From: Phormidium tenue FACHB-1052
GTDB taxonomy: Bacteria > Cyanobacteriota > Cyanobacteriia > Phormidesmidales > Phormidesmidaceae
Direction: 5' to 3'
Length of the DNA: 64,000 nucleotides
Assembly (NCBI RefSeq): GCF_014696675.1
Contig: NZ_JACJQN010000021.1
Span: 20,113 to 84,112 of the forward strand
The translations under genes were made by a program, and so were the position numbers. The notes under the pieces were generated by a model that searched no databases, was not told where the DNA came from, and worked only from the letters and a program-made list of their open reading frames with translations. Of the stretch, positions 1 through 11,153 are shown one piece after another (position 1 is the first letter of the stretch; each line of letters starts with the position of its first letter).

Positions 1-593
1 ACATCGAGCTGGTGGGTCGTCAGCAGCACAGCTCGACCTTCCTGAGCGATCTGGCGCACCAGGGTTTTGACCATTTCGCTGGCCTCCACGTCGAGCCCCA
101 GGGTGGGTTCATCTAGCAGCAGCAGTTTGGGATTGTGGATCAGGGCGACGGCGATCGCCACCTTTTGCTGCATCCCGCGCGAGAGCTTTTGCACCGGGGT
201 CTGGCGCTTTTCCTCTAGCCCAAACCGGGCCAGCAGTTCCAGTCCCTGGCGATGGGCCACTTGACGGGGCACCTGCCGCAGGACGCCGAAATATTCCAAA
301 TTTTCTTCCGGCGTCAGCCGCCAGTACAAATTGCGGTTGCCCTCCAGCACGGCACCAATGTGGCGCAGTGCCCGGGGCTGGCGGTGGGGGTCTTCCCCTA
401 CCACGGCAACCCGCCCGAAGGTGGGACGCACCAGGCCCGCAATCATCTTGATGGTGGTGGTCTTGCCAGCACCGTTGGGGCCTAAAAAGGCCAGCACCTC
501 TCCCTGGTGCAGGGTTAAAGAGACCTGCCTCACTGCTTCAAACCGCTGTTTGCCCCGCCCATAAACCTTAGAGAGATCGCGGGCATCTAGCAC
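1..593 (-). CDS. ABC transporter ATP-binding protein, ABC-2 type (3' end cut by window edge)
   Basis: Reading the minus strand gives an open frame that runs off the left edge. It contains Walker A GPNGAGKTTT, a signature region LSRGMQQKVAIA, Walker B LLLLDEPTLGLD and a switch histidine in TTHQLD. The order, spacing and GLD after Walker B fit the ATPases of ABC-2 exporters (antibiotic, polysaccharide or Na+ efflux), which work with a separate permease; that gene would lie beyond the edge. The start is uncertain: GTG at 593 gives VLDARDLSKVYG, the usual family N-terminus, but the frame stays open upstream to another GTG at 653. The cargo cannot be told from the ATPase alone. Confidence 0.85.
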   Translation of the reverse strand, partial: MLDARDLSKVYGRGKQRFEAVRQVSLTLHQGEVLAFLGPNGAGKTTTIKMIAGLVRPTFGRVAVVGEDPHRQPRALRHIGAVLEGNRNLYWRLTPEENLEYFGVLRQVPRQVAHRQGLELLARFGLEEKRQTPVQKLSRGMQQKVAIAVALIHNPKLLLLDEPTLGLDVEASEMVKTLVRQIAQEGRAVLLTTHQLD

Positions 594-947
594 AATGGAG
601 TTTGGTGAAGAATTTTCAGCCCAACCATCGGTTGGACGATGAGCAAGTTGCACGAAAGGGTTAAGCTCCCAACGACAGGTAGAGTCTTTACTTATCTTAA
701 AGTTTTTTGCTGGTTGGTCAGCGTGGTCTGGGTGCAATTGACTTGCACCAGCTTGGCTTTGCCCAATCTTTGAGGAGATAGACTTTTCCAGCGCTCCCAA
801 ACAAAAAGGAAGCTGTAAAACCCCCGGTCGGTTACTCATCTTTCAAGGGTTGGGGGAATCGTTTCAAACGTCTCTATAGCCATTCCTCTTTTGCGGAATC
901 GGTATGAGCGGTCAGGTTATGGGTTAAAGCTTGCTACCGCCCCACTT
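594..947. other. Intergenic region between ABC ATPase and recA terminator
   Basis: About 350 bases with no convincing reading frame. It should hold the promoter of the leftward ABC ATPase gene. I see no repeat, RNA gene or clear operator in it. Confidence 0.5.
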
Positions 948-987
948 AAAAAGCCCTGATGCTCAAGCTTGAGCATCAGGGCTTTTT
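948..987. terminator. Perfect 40-bp palindromic terminator downstream of recA
   Basis: The two 20-base halves are exact reverse complements with no spacer. Each half starts with A5 and contains GCCCTGATGCTCAAG, so either strand gives a GC-rich stem ending in a T5 tract. It lies 27 bases after the recA stop and would end recA transcription; symmetry lets it work from both sides. Confidence 0.9.
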
Positions 988-1014
988 GACTATCTTCTAG
1001 GGTCGACGCCGAGT

Positions 1015-2097
1015 TTACTCGTCCTCGTCCAGATAGGTTTCGTCTTCGACCTCGATCTCCACGTCGGCCACATCAGACACCGTACCACCGATTTCGAGCT
1101 TTTCTCTCACCTGAGCTTCGACCTTGGCAGCAAACTCAGCATCTTCTTGCAGGCGCTGAATCGTGTTCTCACGCCCCTGGCCAATGTTGTCGCCTTCGTA
1201 GCTGTACCAGGCTCCTTTGCGAACAATCACGCCGTGCTGCTCGGCTAGGTCAACCAGGCAGCCCATGGTCGAAATGCCCTGGCCAAAGAGAATGTCAAAC
1301 TCACCAATGCGGAAGGGTGGGGCCACCTTGTTTTTGGCGACCTTGACTTTGGCGCGAATGCCGTACTCTTCGGTGCCTTTCTTCAGGGTTTGAATGCGGC
1401 GAATATCGAGGCGCACCGAAGCATAGAACTTGAGCGCGTTGCCCCCGGTGGTGACTTCGGGGTTGCCATAGGAGATGCCAATTTTTTGGCGTAGCTGGTT
1501 GAGGAAAATAACCGTACACTGCGACTTGCCGATGCTGCCGGTGATCTTCCGCAGAGCTTGGCTCATCAATCGGGCCTGAAGGCCGACGTGGGCATCGCCC
1601 ATTTCGCCTTCAATCTCAGCTCGAGGTACGAGGGCGGCTACGGAGTCAACCACCACAACGTCAATAGCGGACGATCGCACCAGCTGATCGACCACTTCAA
1701 GCCCCATTTCACCCGTGTCGGGCTGGGATACCAGCAGTTCTTCAACGTTCACCCCCAGAGCGGCGGCATAAATCGGGTCGAGGGCATGCTCAGCATCCAC
1801 AAAGGCCGCGACGCCACCCGTTTTCTGCACTTCGGCCAGCACGTGCAGGGCCACGGTAGTTTTGCCCGAGCTTTCAGGGCCATAGATTTCAATGACGCGT
1901 CCCTTGGGCAGGCCGCCACCCAGGGCTAGGTCGAGGGTTAGTGCGCCAGTGGGAATCGTTTCAACCTTCATGCGGGCAGCATCGCCTAGGCGCATGATGG
2001 AGCCTTTGCCAAAGTTGCGCTCAATCTGGCCCAGCACCATCGTCAGGGCTTTTTCCTTCTCGGTTTGCTCTTTGCTTCCGCCTTTCTTTGCCGCCAT
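1015..2097 (-). CDS. recA: Recombinase RecA
   Basis: RecA forms ATP-dependent filaments on single-stranded DNA, drives homologous strand exchange and, in bacteria with an SOS system, triggers LexA self-cleavage. The 360-residue product is normal length. Walker A GPESSGKT is at residues 73-80, followed by the expected core ([10 protein letters not shown], the [13 protein letters not shown] strand, the NQLRQKIG loop 2 segment and the [10 protein letters not shown] segment), and the C-terminus is acidic. ATG at 2097 gives the usual lysine-rich N-terminus. The gene is monocistronic: a palindromic terminator follows, and the upstream neighbour is divergent. No clear cyanobacterial LexA box was found in the 174-bp upstream gap. 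Confidence 0.98.
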   Translation of the reverse strand: MAAKKGGSKEQTEKEKALTMVLGQIERNFGKGSIMRLGDAARMKVETIPTGALTLDLALGGGLPKGRVIEIYGPESSGKTTVALHVLAEVQKTGGVAAFVDAEHALDPIYAAALGVNVEELLVSQPDTGEMGLEVVDQLVRSSAIDVVVVDSVAALVPRAEIEGEMGDAHVGLQARLMSQALRKITGSIGKSQCTVIFLNQLRQKIGISYGNPEVTTGGNALKFYASVRLDIRRIQTLKKGTEEYGIRAKVKVAKNKVAPPFRIGEFDILFGQGISTMGCLVDLAEQHGVIVRKGAWYSYEGDNIGQGRENTIQRLQEDAEFAAKVEAQVREKLEIGGTVSDVADVEIEVEDETYLDEDE

Positions 2098-2271
2098 AGT
2101 CGCCTCAATGCTTTAGGAACAAGACACCTGAACCCCAGAACAGTTGTCTTCAGAAAACCAGTATAGTACAATTGACCTAAATCGTAATCGGTAGTTATCT
2201 AGTTCGTCTAGTTATTTCTGAACTCGGTCTTCCTGTAGTTAAACCTCCCAAATCTATGGAGGAGGTTAGTT

Positions 2272-2502
2272 ATGGCACCTGAACAACTCAATACCTTAAT
2301 TGCCCTGGCAGACTGGCTCGTGGCTGTGACCTATCGGCGTTCGACGGGCTTCTGCTGCTGGGTGATAACACCTGAGCTATCGAGCCTCACCGATGGCGAA
2401 ACCTATGCCAGCAGCAGTGCGGCTCTGGCCGCTGGGCGCAGTCTAGTGCAATATTCCACCGGGCCGCAGATCGACTTTAGCCGCTGCCGCCTTTCGGAGT
2501 AG
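2272..2502 (+). CDS. Small conserved-type hypothetical protein, 76 aa
   Basis: A 76-residue soluble protein (starts MAPEQLNTLIALADW). A strong Shine-Dalgarno, GGAGGAGG, lies just before the ATG and supports translation. It has no signal peptide, membrane segment or known motif. It is divergent from recA and about 125 bp upstream of the DUF2834 gene. I do not recognise its function; the RBS and coding-like composition are the main evidence. Confidence 0.6.
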   Translation: MAPEQLNTLIALADWLVAVTYRRSTGFCCWVITPELSSLTDGETYASSSAALAAGRSLVQYSTGPQIDFSRCRLSE

Positions 2503-2629
2503 CGATCGCCGGCCTAGCCCATATCTAAGACCCCACGGCCTGATTCCAGTAGTTGGTAGAATTTGCCCGGCAGGCCTGTTAGCGCCATCGCTTGGGACAA
2601 TGAACAGGCCCAGTTTACGAGTCTTACCC

Positions 2630-3013
2630 ATGCCCGGAACTCTCATTCGCCAAGTTATCTATGCCGCGCTAACCCTAATCGGCTTCGTCTGGACGAACTA
2701 CTACCTGGTGCAGTTCACCATCGCCACCAAGGGTGAGTTCACTGCCACCAACCTACTCAACTTTGACTTGTCTACCTTTATCGAGCAGGTCTGGGCTAAC
2801 CCCGCCTCTAGCTTTATCGCCGTAGACCTCACCATTGCGCTGCTGCTGGTGATTACGTTTATCGTGTCGGAAGGGCGGCGGCTGAAAATCAGGCTCTGGG
2901 GCATTTATATTGCTCTGATGTTTGCGATCTCCTTTGCCTTTGGCTTTGCGCTATTTATGTTTGTGCGTGAGCGCAAGCTGGCCGAAACCGCGGTTTCCGA
3001 CCCCACGGCTTGA
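2630..3013 (+). CDS. DUF2834-like small membrane protein
   Basis: From ATG 2630 the product is 127 residues. It shows three hydrophobic helices: near residues 5-25 (QVIYAALTLIGFVWTNYYLV), 60-80 (SSFIAVDLTIALLLVITFIV) and 90-112 (WGIYIALMFAISFAFGFALF). The polar stretch between helices 1 and 2 and the FVxER end match the DUF2834 family of uncharacterised inner-membrane proteins. An in-frame ATG at 2600 would add 10 residues. The gene converges on the SDR gene with only 6 bases between stops. Function is unknown. Confidence 0.7.
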   Translation: MPGTLIRQVIYAALTLIGFVWTNYYLVQFTIATKGEFTATNLLNFDLSTFIEQVWANPASSFIAVDLTIALLLVITFIVSEGRRLKIRLWGIYIALMFAISFAFGFALFMFVRERKLAETAVSDPTA

Positions 3014-3019
3014 GTCTTG

Positions 3020-3817
<798 letters not shown>

Positions 3818-3911
3818 CTATAGTTCTATATCGACAAATTTTGCTCTGAAGCTGTTTAGGCAAATGGCCTCTCTACAATACACAGCTAGGGGATAGCGAA
3901 GGAAGAGCATT

Positions 3912-4814
3912 GTGGAGCCAGCCCAGAACCAACGACAGCCAACCATGATTGGATTTTCGGCAGTGCTCATGTGGGCAACCCTGGCCCTGCTGACCGACCT
4001 GAGCGGCACCGTGCCGCCCTTTCAGCTAACGGCGATGGCATTTACGATCGCATTCTTCATTGGTCTAGCGGCCTGGGTGCAGGCTGGGGGCAATGTGCTG
4101 CGCCACCTGCGGCTGCCCTGGCAGGTGTGGGCCTTGGGCATCGTCGGGCTGTTTGGCTACCACTTTTTCTATTTCATGGCGCTGCGCCACGCCCCAGCGG
4201 TGGAGGCCAGTTTGATTGCCTACCTGTGGCCGCTGCTGATTGTGTTTTTTTCGGCGCTGCTGCCCGGTGAGCGGCTGCGCTGGTTTCATGGAGCGGGGGC
4301 GATCGCAGGCTTTCTCGGCGCGGGTCTGCTGGTCACTAAGGGTCAGGGGTTTAGCTTTGACCCCCAATACACCACCGGATATCTGGCGGCCCTGGTCTGC
4401 GCCCTCACCTGGTCGGGCTACTCGATTCTTTCCAGGTATTTTGGAGCAATTCCGACCAATGCCGTGGGGGTCTTTTGTGGGGCCACGGCCCTGCTGGCCT
4501 GGATCTGTCACGCTCTGTTTGAAACAACGGTAGTGCCGGTTGGGTGGGAGTGGGCGGCAATCCTCGCTCTAGGGCTGGGGCCGGTGGGGCTGGCGTTTTT
4601 TACCTGGGATTACGGGGTGAAACACGGCAATATTCGCGTGCTTGGGGCGCTGTCCTACGCGGCTCCCTTGCTCTCGACGCTGCTGCTGATTGTCTCTGGC
4701 CGGGCAGAGGCCACAGCGGTGGTGGGGCTAGCCTGTGCGCTGATTGTGGGCGGGGCCGTGTTAGCCACGCTCGATTTTTTTAGGCCTCGGGCTGAGGAAA
4801 CTCCCACTCAGTGA
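3912..4814 (+). CDS. EamA/DMT-family transporter
   Basis: A 300-residue, highly hydrophobic protein with about ten membrane helices in two five-helix halves, the pattern of the drug/metabolite transporter superfamily. The segment APAVEASLIAYLWPLLIVF at the end of the first half and the second-half start YLAALVCALTWSGYSILSR are typical of EamA carriers of the YddG type, which export aromatic amino acids and similar metabolites. GTG 3912 is chosen because GGAAGAG precedes it; ATG at 3945 is possible. A weak hairpin follows the stop. Substrate is not predictable from sequence alone. Confidence 0.85.
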   Translation: MEPAQNQRQPTMIGFSAVLMWATLALLTDLSGTVPPFQLTAMAFTIAFFIGLAAWVQAGGNVLRHLRLPWQVWALGIVGLFGYHFFYFMALRHAPAVEASLIAYLWPLLIVFFSALLPGERLRWFHGAGAIAGFLGAGLLVTKGQGFSFDPQYTTGYLAALVCALTWSGYSILSRYFGAIPTNAVGVFCGATALLAWICHALFETTVVPVGWEWAAILALGLGPVGLAFFTWDYGVKHGNIRVLGALSYAAPLLSTLLLIVSGRAEATAVVGLACALIVGGAVLATLDFFRPRAEETPTQ

Positions 4815-4920
4815 CCTTTTTATGGTCATCTAATTCAAACGACAAATATTTGCGAATAAAGTTTTCTGCTCTGAGGTTATAGGATAAATCCTTAAACGCT
4901 AGTAGCCATCGCCGTCTTGC

Positions 4921-5156
4921 TTAGGAAGCTTGAAGGTAGAGTATACAACTTACATTTTTAGAGCGAGAAAGTCGCTGAGTTCTTGCCCTAGCCACCACAG
5001 TTCAGCATGGGAGAGGAGTGAATGCCCTACCACGTATTCAACTCTGCCTACAAAAATAGTCAGTTTAGGAGAAATAGTTACCTCGCCGCCCCTAATGGTG
5101 AGCCCATGCCATTGATGTAGCGATCAAACGTATATCCGGATCTGTAGGTCAAAAGG
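4921..5156 (-). pseudogene. Decayed copy of the 3' end of the adjacent Ser/Thr kinase gene
   Basis: This stretch closely matches bases 5178-5409, the 3' part of the kinase gene beside it, in direct orientation. Read on the minus strand it gives LTYRSGYTFDRYING, then shifts frame and continues as a match to the kinase tail (KLTIFVGRVEYVVGHSLLSH) before a premature stop at LALKM. There is no start codon or kinase domain, so it is a non-coding remnant of a short tandem duplication. Confidence 0.85.
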
Positions 5157-6557
5157 TTAATAATGTTCCCTATTCTCAGGAAGCTTGGGGGTAGAGTATA
5201 CAACTTGCAGTTCCAGATCTAAAAAGTCACTGAGTTCTTGCCCTAGCCACCACAGTTCAGCATGGGAGAGGAGTGAATGCCCTACCACGCATTCAACTCT
5301 ACCTACCAAAATAGTCAGTTTAGGAGAAATGGCTACCTCGCCCCTAATGGTGTGCCCATGCTCATTAATGTAGCGATCAAACGTATATCCGGGGTTGTAG
5401 GTCAAAAGGTGGATGTTCCGTACTGCCAACGATTGAACATCCCATTGAATCTTGCTGATTTTTGAAAACTTTCTGATTTTTCCGTTGCGTTCAATGGTTA
5501 TAACCGAATAAAAAGGCAGTTTTTGAATGACATACATGACTAAGAGAATGCCCGTCGTCATGATCAGCGCCCCGCTCGCACTGATCGTCATTGTAGCGAG
5601 GAAGCTAACAGCGATAAAACTCAAAAACCCAATTGAAGTTGCAAACAACGGTTGTAAAATCTTGATTGCGATGCGATCGCGCTCACGAAGAACCTCAATT
5701 TGGCTATTCTCGGGCCTTAGATTAGGATAGCTACAATAGCTACCGTCCTGAGACTCAAGCGCTGCCAGCGCCACCTTGGCTGATTCAAACCGTTTATCTA
5801 GCTGTAGGTAGGTCATTTTTTCGAGCCATCGAGAAAACCGCTTGCTAATAGCTCTACTGTCAAACTGAACTCTGCCGTTGACCTGGCTCAGATCGGCTGG
5901 ATGCTTTCCCGCAATTAAATAAACTAGGGTCATTCCGAGACTGTATAAATCTGAAGCAGGGACAGTTTGCCCGGTGAACTGCTCCAGAGGGATATAGCCA
6001 TAGCTACCGACAATCGTAATGGTGCCATTCTTCTTGTCGGCAACGGTTTGAACTGAGCCAAAGTCTATTAAATAGAGATCGCCTGCGCGATGCCCAGATC
6101 GATCCGAAAATAAGACATTGCTGGGTTTGATATCGCGGTGAATAACTGCCGGAGCATGTTCGTGGAGATAGACCAAAATCGTTAGCAATTGCCTGGCAAT
6201 ATCCACGAGTTCTGTCTCAGAAAATCGCCGCCCTGCCTGCGCCGCTACCTCAAGAGACATCGCATCGATATAGCTCTGCACCAGGGCAAATCCCTGACCT
6301 AGATCAGTACTGATATCAAAGCTGTCAAGATACCTAGGAATAGCCGGATGATCAAGAGCTTTCAGAGTTTCGGCTTCGCGCTCAAAAAGTTTGAGATCGT
6401 CCCAGGTAAATTCGGGGCCAAACAGCAGTACCTTGACCACAACAGGCAATTGAGTCTCTAAATCAGTTGCCAAAAAAGTTCTGCGTCCAACTTGTCGGCT
6501 CAGTAACCTCTGAACGTGATAACGGTTATGCAGGGTGTGGCCAATAAGCGATTCCAT
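5157..6557 (-). CDS. Membrane-anchored serine/threonine protein kinase
   Basis: A 466-residue Hanks-type kinase. The catalytic domain spans residues 12-270: a poorly conserved glycine loop, invariant-type lysine K42 in VVVKV, the catalytic loop HRDIKPSN at 140-147, DFG at 165-167 and an APE-like region near IPLEQF. Two hydrophobic helices lie near residues 303-345, and a C-terminal domain of about 120 residues of unknown type follows. Membrane segments after the kinase domain are common in cyanobacterial SPKs and imply a cytosolic kinase sensing through the tail. Upstream is the VWA operon on the same strand, about 200 bp away. The signal and targets are unknown. The 3' end is duplicated next door. 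Confidence 0.92.
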   Translation of the reverse strand: MESLIGHTLHNRYHVQRLLSRQVGRRTFLATDLETQLPVVVKVLLFGPEFTWDDLKLFEREAETLKALDHPAIPRYLDSFDISTDLGQGFALVQSYIDAMSLEVAAQAGRRFSETELVDIARQLLTILVYLHEHAPAVIHRDIKPSNVLFSDRSGHRAGDLYLIDFGSVQTVADKKNGTITIVGSYGYIPLEQFTGQTVPASDLYSLGMTLVYLIAGKHPADLSQVNGRVQFDSRAISKRFSRWLEKMTYLQLDKRFESAKVALAALESQDGSYCSYPNLRPENSQIEVLRERDRIAIKILQPLFATSIGFLSFIAVSFLATMTISASGALIMTTGILLVMYVIQKLPFYSVITIERNGKIRKFSKISKIQWDVQSLAVRNIHLLTYNPGYTFDRYINEHGHTIRGEVAISPKLTILVGRVECVVGHSLLSHAELWWLGQELSDFLDLELQVVYSTPKLPENREHY

Positions 6558-6761
6558 AGTCTTACCAAAAATTGTTTCTCGGAATATTAATCGAGGGTAT
6601 CAGAAAGCATTACCGTACTTTGCACTATGGGTTTGTTCCCTTGGGCTCAATATTGCAAGTGAGCAGAGCATTAGGACATGTCGCTGCTAGGGAGTCCTTT
6701 GGTGCGGGGGCTTGCCTCAATAGGTGTCCTAATCAACTGGACATCTGCAATAGCGACCCGA

Positions 6762-8522
6762 TCACAGATTGGTTTGAAACAGATCTCTGAGTAAAACTTG
6801 AACTTTTTCAGGAGTGCCTTCGTAGACGGCGCTTTCTCGAATGGCCGCGATCGCCGCCAGTTCTCGATGATTAACCTCGCCGTAGGCAATGGGATACACG
6901 CGCACGCCGCTCTGCCGAATCACCTCCTTAACTTGGTTGAAGGTGAGGCCGTCAGTGCGATCGCCGTCCGTCAACAACAGCAGACAAAACTGGCCGTCGG
7001 GGTCTGTTTTTTGCATTGCCATCAGCTCGGCTAGGGCCACTGCCAATCCGTCATATAGGGCTGTGGAGCCTTCGGGCTGGAGCTGATCAATAGCGGTAAA
7101 CAGCCGCTTTTGCTCTAGCTCATTGAAGGGAGCCAAATGAATGCGGCGGATGGGGCGATCGCTGAAGGTCACTAAACCAATTTGGTTGCCGGGGTTAATC
7201 TGCTGGCTGGCGAACCGCAGCGCCTCCTGCACGGCTTTGAGTCGATTGTTTTGCTCCATTGAGCCGCTAGTATCCACCACCAGCTCCATATAAACAGTGC
7301 GACCTCCGTCTTTGCGCTGCTTCCAAAACGCCTGCGCTGCCTTTAGCACCTCCCCCGAGGGCCGCGGCGGAAAGTTGCCCTGCTTGAGATAGTCGGTCTG
7401 TATGTGACCCTGCTGAACCGCCTGTTTCTGCATGGGGGCAGCGGTGGCAAAGGCGGCAAAAGCTTTTAGAGCCTCGCGTTCGGCAGAGCTTGTCCAATCA
7501 AAAGCGACCAGGGGCGAGGTTTCAGGTACCCCAAAGGGAATCTCCACCAGGTGAGCAAACTCCGGCTCCTTTTTCAGGTTCACAAAGCTCTGGCGCGACA
7601 TAATAATGGCCTGAAAAGCGTCGGGGTCTTGCCGCCAAATTTGCTTTAAATCGAGGTAAGTGGGGGTTGTCAGGGCAATCTGCTGCTGAAAGGCGGCAAA
7701 CACTGAGTTCACCGCTGGATTGTCTAAATCCTCTACCTGCAGTGGGGCACCGGTCTGGTCATATCCTGCTGCTCGCCAGAGCAGCGTATACAGAAAATTA
7801 AGCGCCGGGGAGGCAATGTAAGGGTTGCAAAAGCCCACCTCAAACTCCCCCGCTAAGATGGCCGCAACCACGCGATCGAAGGTTACCTCCCCCTTCTCAG
7901 CCAGGGTTTCGTATACCTGGGGCTGGAGGGCAAAAATTGCCTGATTCGCGACTAACGCTGGTGCGATCGGGGTCACCGCGACCCCGTCAGCCTTGAGCAA
8001 CTCTAGCCACAGCTCGTGGGCTGGAGTATAGCCCGCGGGCTTACCTTTCTTCGCGGCGATGATTTGTGCCCCCAGCCCCGATGGAATATTGCGCACCCCC
8101 ACCTGAATCACCTGCCCGGAGGAAAGCGTTTGCCGCCGCTGATTAAACGCCTCAGCCACATCCACTAGCCAGCGCTCATCGGCGCGATTGCCGTTGGCCT
8201 TTTCGGCAGAGCTGTAGATCTCGATGTAGACTACCTCGGCATCGCTGGTGGGCTGTGCCCCGTGCAGCGGATAGGTGTTGGGGTCGGGCACCGCGTCGGC
8301 CAAGGGCGGAATGGCCGTGCTGTAGGCAGATGTATCTGAGACGAGCTGAGACTCGACCTCGACTTTTGGCAAAAGTTTTTGGTGCAGGTAGCGATCGGCC
8401 GACTCAAACGAGTCAATTGACCTACCCGAAAGTAGCCCCATCGCGCTCAACCCCCATAGCCCACTTAGGCATAGCCCCACCCCCAGCCACAATTTGAAGC
8501 GTCGTGGTTTCATTGCTCTCAC
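6762..8522 (-). CDS. Solute-binding-like / von Willebrand factor A protein
   Basis: A 586-residue exported protein. One N-terminal hydrophobic helix (LWLGVGLCLSGLWGLSAMGLL) acts as a signal or anchor. Residues about 95-380 resemble a periplasmic type-2 solute-binding fold (VVYIEIYSSAEKAN near the start). A VWA domain follows from about 405 with MIDAS motif DTSGSM, plus the later threonine and TDGDRTDG needed for metal binding. VWA domains bind partners through a divalent cation. GTG 8522 overlaps the stop of the upstream gene (GTGA), with ATG 8513 as alternative, so the two are translationally coupled. Ligand and partner are unknown; the combination resembles chaperone- or surface-adhesion-type proteins. 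Confidence 0.85.
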   Translation of the reverse strand: MRAMKPRRFKLWLGVGLCLSGLWGLSAMGLLSGRSIDSFESADRYLHQKLLPKVEVESQLVSDTSAYSTAIPPLADAVPDPNTYPLHGAQPTSDAEVVYIEIYSSAEKANGNRADERWLVDVAEAFNQRRQTLSSGQVIQVGVRNIPSGLGAQIIAAKKGKPAGYTPAHELWLELLKADGVAVTPIAPALVANQAIFALQPQVYETLAEKGEVTFDRVVAAILAGEFEVGFCNPYIASPALNFLYTLLWRAAGYDQTGAPLQVEDLDNPAVNSVFAAFQQQIALTTPTYLDLKQIWRQDPDAFQAIIMSRQSFVNLKKEPEFAHLVEIPFGVPETSPLVAFDWTSSAEREALKAFAAFATAAPMQKQAVQQGHIQTDYLKQGNFPPRPSGEVLKAAQAFWKQRKDGGRTVYMELVVDTSGSMEQNNRLKAVQEALRFASQQINPGNQIGLVTFSDRPIRRIHLAPFNELEQKRLFTAIDQLQPEGSTALYDGLAVALAELMAMQKTDPDGQFCLLLLTDGDRTDGLTFNQVKEVIRQSGVRVYPIAYGEVNHRELAAIAAIRESAVYEGTPEKVQVLLRDLFQTNL

Positions 8523-9193
8523 TCTCCTAAAAGGCCGTTTTGGTTCTCTGCGTTTAGGGTCTGTAGCCAGGTTGAAATTTCAGCCGACGACGTCAATGAC
8601 GGCTGCCGAAAGGTATCTAAAACTATTTGGTCGTGCAGCTCTTGCAATTGGGCGCGGGTTTGCTCAAGCCGCTTGTGGCTGCTATACAACTGCTGCTGAG
8701 CGAGCTGTTGATAGCGGTACGTTTTTACCTCCCGAATGGCCCTCAGAGCCTGGGCTAATTGTTCGGCTAAATCCAACACGGTGTGCAGGGTCTCTAGCAA
8801 ATCGGGGATAAAGATTGATTCTTTTTGGGCAATTTGGGCCGCAACGGCTTGGATAGCTTCTGCTCGTTGCCGAGCCAACATCCAGAACGAGTGAGGAATA
8901 TCTGAATATTGGTGTTCTACATGATTTAGGTGGCTGATAAAAACGTCTTTTTGCAAGAGATTAGCCGCATTAGGCGTTGTCGAAAGCATGCGCCTGCGCT
9001 GATTAAGCTGTCGCTGTATAGTGGCGATCGCCGCCATACTAATAATCAAAACGCTAGCAACCACAACCCAGCGCAATCCCAACCACAGCACTATCCCAAA
9101 ACTGCCTAGGGCTAGAGCTATCAGTAAAATCAACGTATGGGGGAGATGATACCTATACTGTCGGGAATAGATAGCCATAGCGGGAAATCCCAA
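8519..9193 (-). CDS. Two-helix membrane protein with coiled coil, partner of VWA protein
   Basis: A 224-residue protein with two adjacent membrane helices at residues 17-55 (ILLIALALGSFGIVLWLGL, then WVVVASVLIISMAAIA), then about 120 residues of charged, leucine-heptad, Gln-rich sequence predicted to be coiled coil. It is the first gene of a two-gene operon, and its TGA overlaps the GTG of the solute-binding/VWA gene. I infer it anchors or assembles with that protein at the membrane. No family was recognised. Confidence 0.7.
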   Translation of the reverse strand: MGFPAMAIYSRQYRYHLPHTLILLIALALGSFGIVLWLGLRWVVVASVLIISMAAIATIQRQLNQRRRMLSTTPNAANLLQKDVFISHLNHVEHQYSDIPHSFWMLARQRAEAIQAVAAQIAQKESIFIPDLLETLHTVLDLAEQLAQALRAIREVKTYRYQQLAQQQLYSSHKRLEQTRAQLQELHDQIVLDTFRQPSLTSSAEISTWLQTLNAENQNGLLGE

Positions 9194-9525
9194 ATAACGA
9201 ATTTTGATGCCTGCAAACGATCGGCCTGAAGCTAGAGCGTTGAGACAGGTACGATAAGCATTAGTTGCTGAGCATCAAGAATTGGCGGCTCTTAGGCGAT
9301 CGCCAAACCAGTTAGAAAAGCAGAGTATCAATGCCCAACAGCTGCCAAGAGTTAGCGGCAGCAAAAGTATCGTTTGCTGAGACACTGATGTCCAGGTTAT
9401 TGGGTTAGTGATTAGGTCGAAGGCAGGACGGACAGCGGTTGCGATCAGCGGTTGCAGATAATTTTGGACTCAGTCCCAACGGTTTCCTTCAATCCGCTGC
9501 ACCGCAGTTGTTAGACGGCTTTCAA
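9194..9525. other. Intergenic region upstream of the VWA operon
   Basis: About 330 bases. It should hold the promoter of the leftward two-gene operon and the end of the DUF2207 gene. It contains a HIP1-like site near 9297. I see no open frame with coding character and no clear terminator. Confidence 0.4.
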
Positions 9526-10656
<1,131 letters not shown>

Positions 10657-11153
10657 AAACCCTACCTCTGAGAAAAGCTGCTTCCAGTGGTCTATCTCCT
10701 GAAAAACTCAACTAGGTATGAAATTTATTGTTTTACAAAAAGCTGAATGCCAACCAGTAACCTTGCAAGTTTTGCCCAGCCCATACCCTCAGCCGTCTAA
10801 CAACTGGTTCAACCAACCACGCTACGGGATGGGCGATCGCCCCTGTGCGTCGGCCAGTGGATTGCATAGTGAGCACCGTAGAACTAGTAACAGCAGGCAA
10901 AAGTTGACTGCTGTTACGCGACTAATTAAATAGAAACGCCCCCAAGGGCGATCGCATTTGATCAGGTCTTACCGAAGGTCTTGCCTATGGGAGCCGTGGA
11001 ACTGATGAGGTAAATCCTACTTAAATGCTGAGTAAAAGTAAAGTAAAGTTTGATTAAATCCTAGAATTGGCCATAACGCTAGGCTTTTGTCAGGGTAATG
11101 CCTGAGTTTTGCTTGGGTTGAGTAGAATAAAGGCGTCGTAGGTTAGGAATTTT
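10657..11153. other. Intergenic region between DUF2207 and NACHT genes
   Basis: About 500 bases between divergent genes. It contains a perfect 10-bp inverted repeat (10887-10917) and HIP1-containing short palindromes near 10939-10955. Promoters of both flanking genes must lie here. A 71-codon open frame at 10718-10933 lacks coding character and is not called. Confidence 0.5.
10887..10917. repeat. 10-bp inverted repeat, hairpin or operator candidate
   Basis: GTAACAGCAG and its exact reverse complement are separated by 11 bases. There is no T-tract, so an operator or RNA hairpin is more likely than an intrinsic terminator. It is about 240 bp upstream of the HTH-NACHT gene. Confidence 0.5.

Noticed and set aside
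2098..2271. LexA box upstream of recA
   Set aside because: AGTACAATTGACC near 2166 resembles the cyanobacterial RGTAC-N3-DGTWCB consensus only in its left half.
10718..10933. 71-codon open frame on the plus strand upstream of the NACHT gene
   Set aside because: No RBS or motif; composition is not coding-like and it overlaps an inverted repeat.
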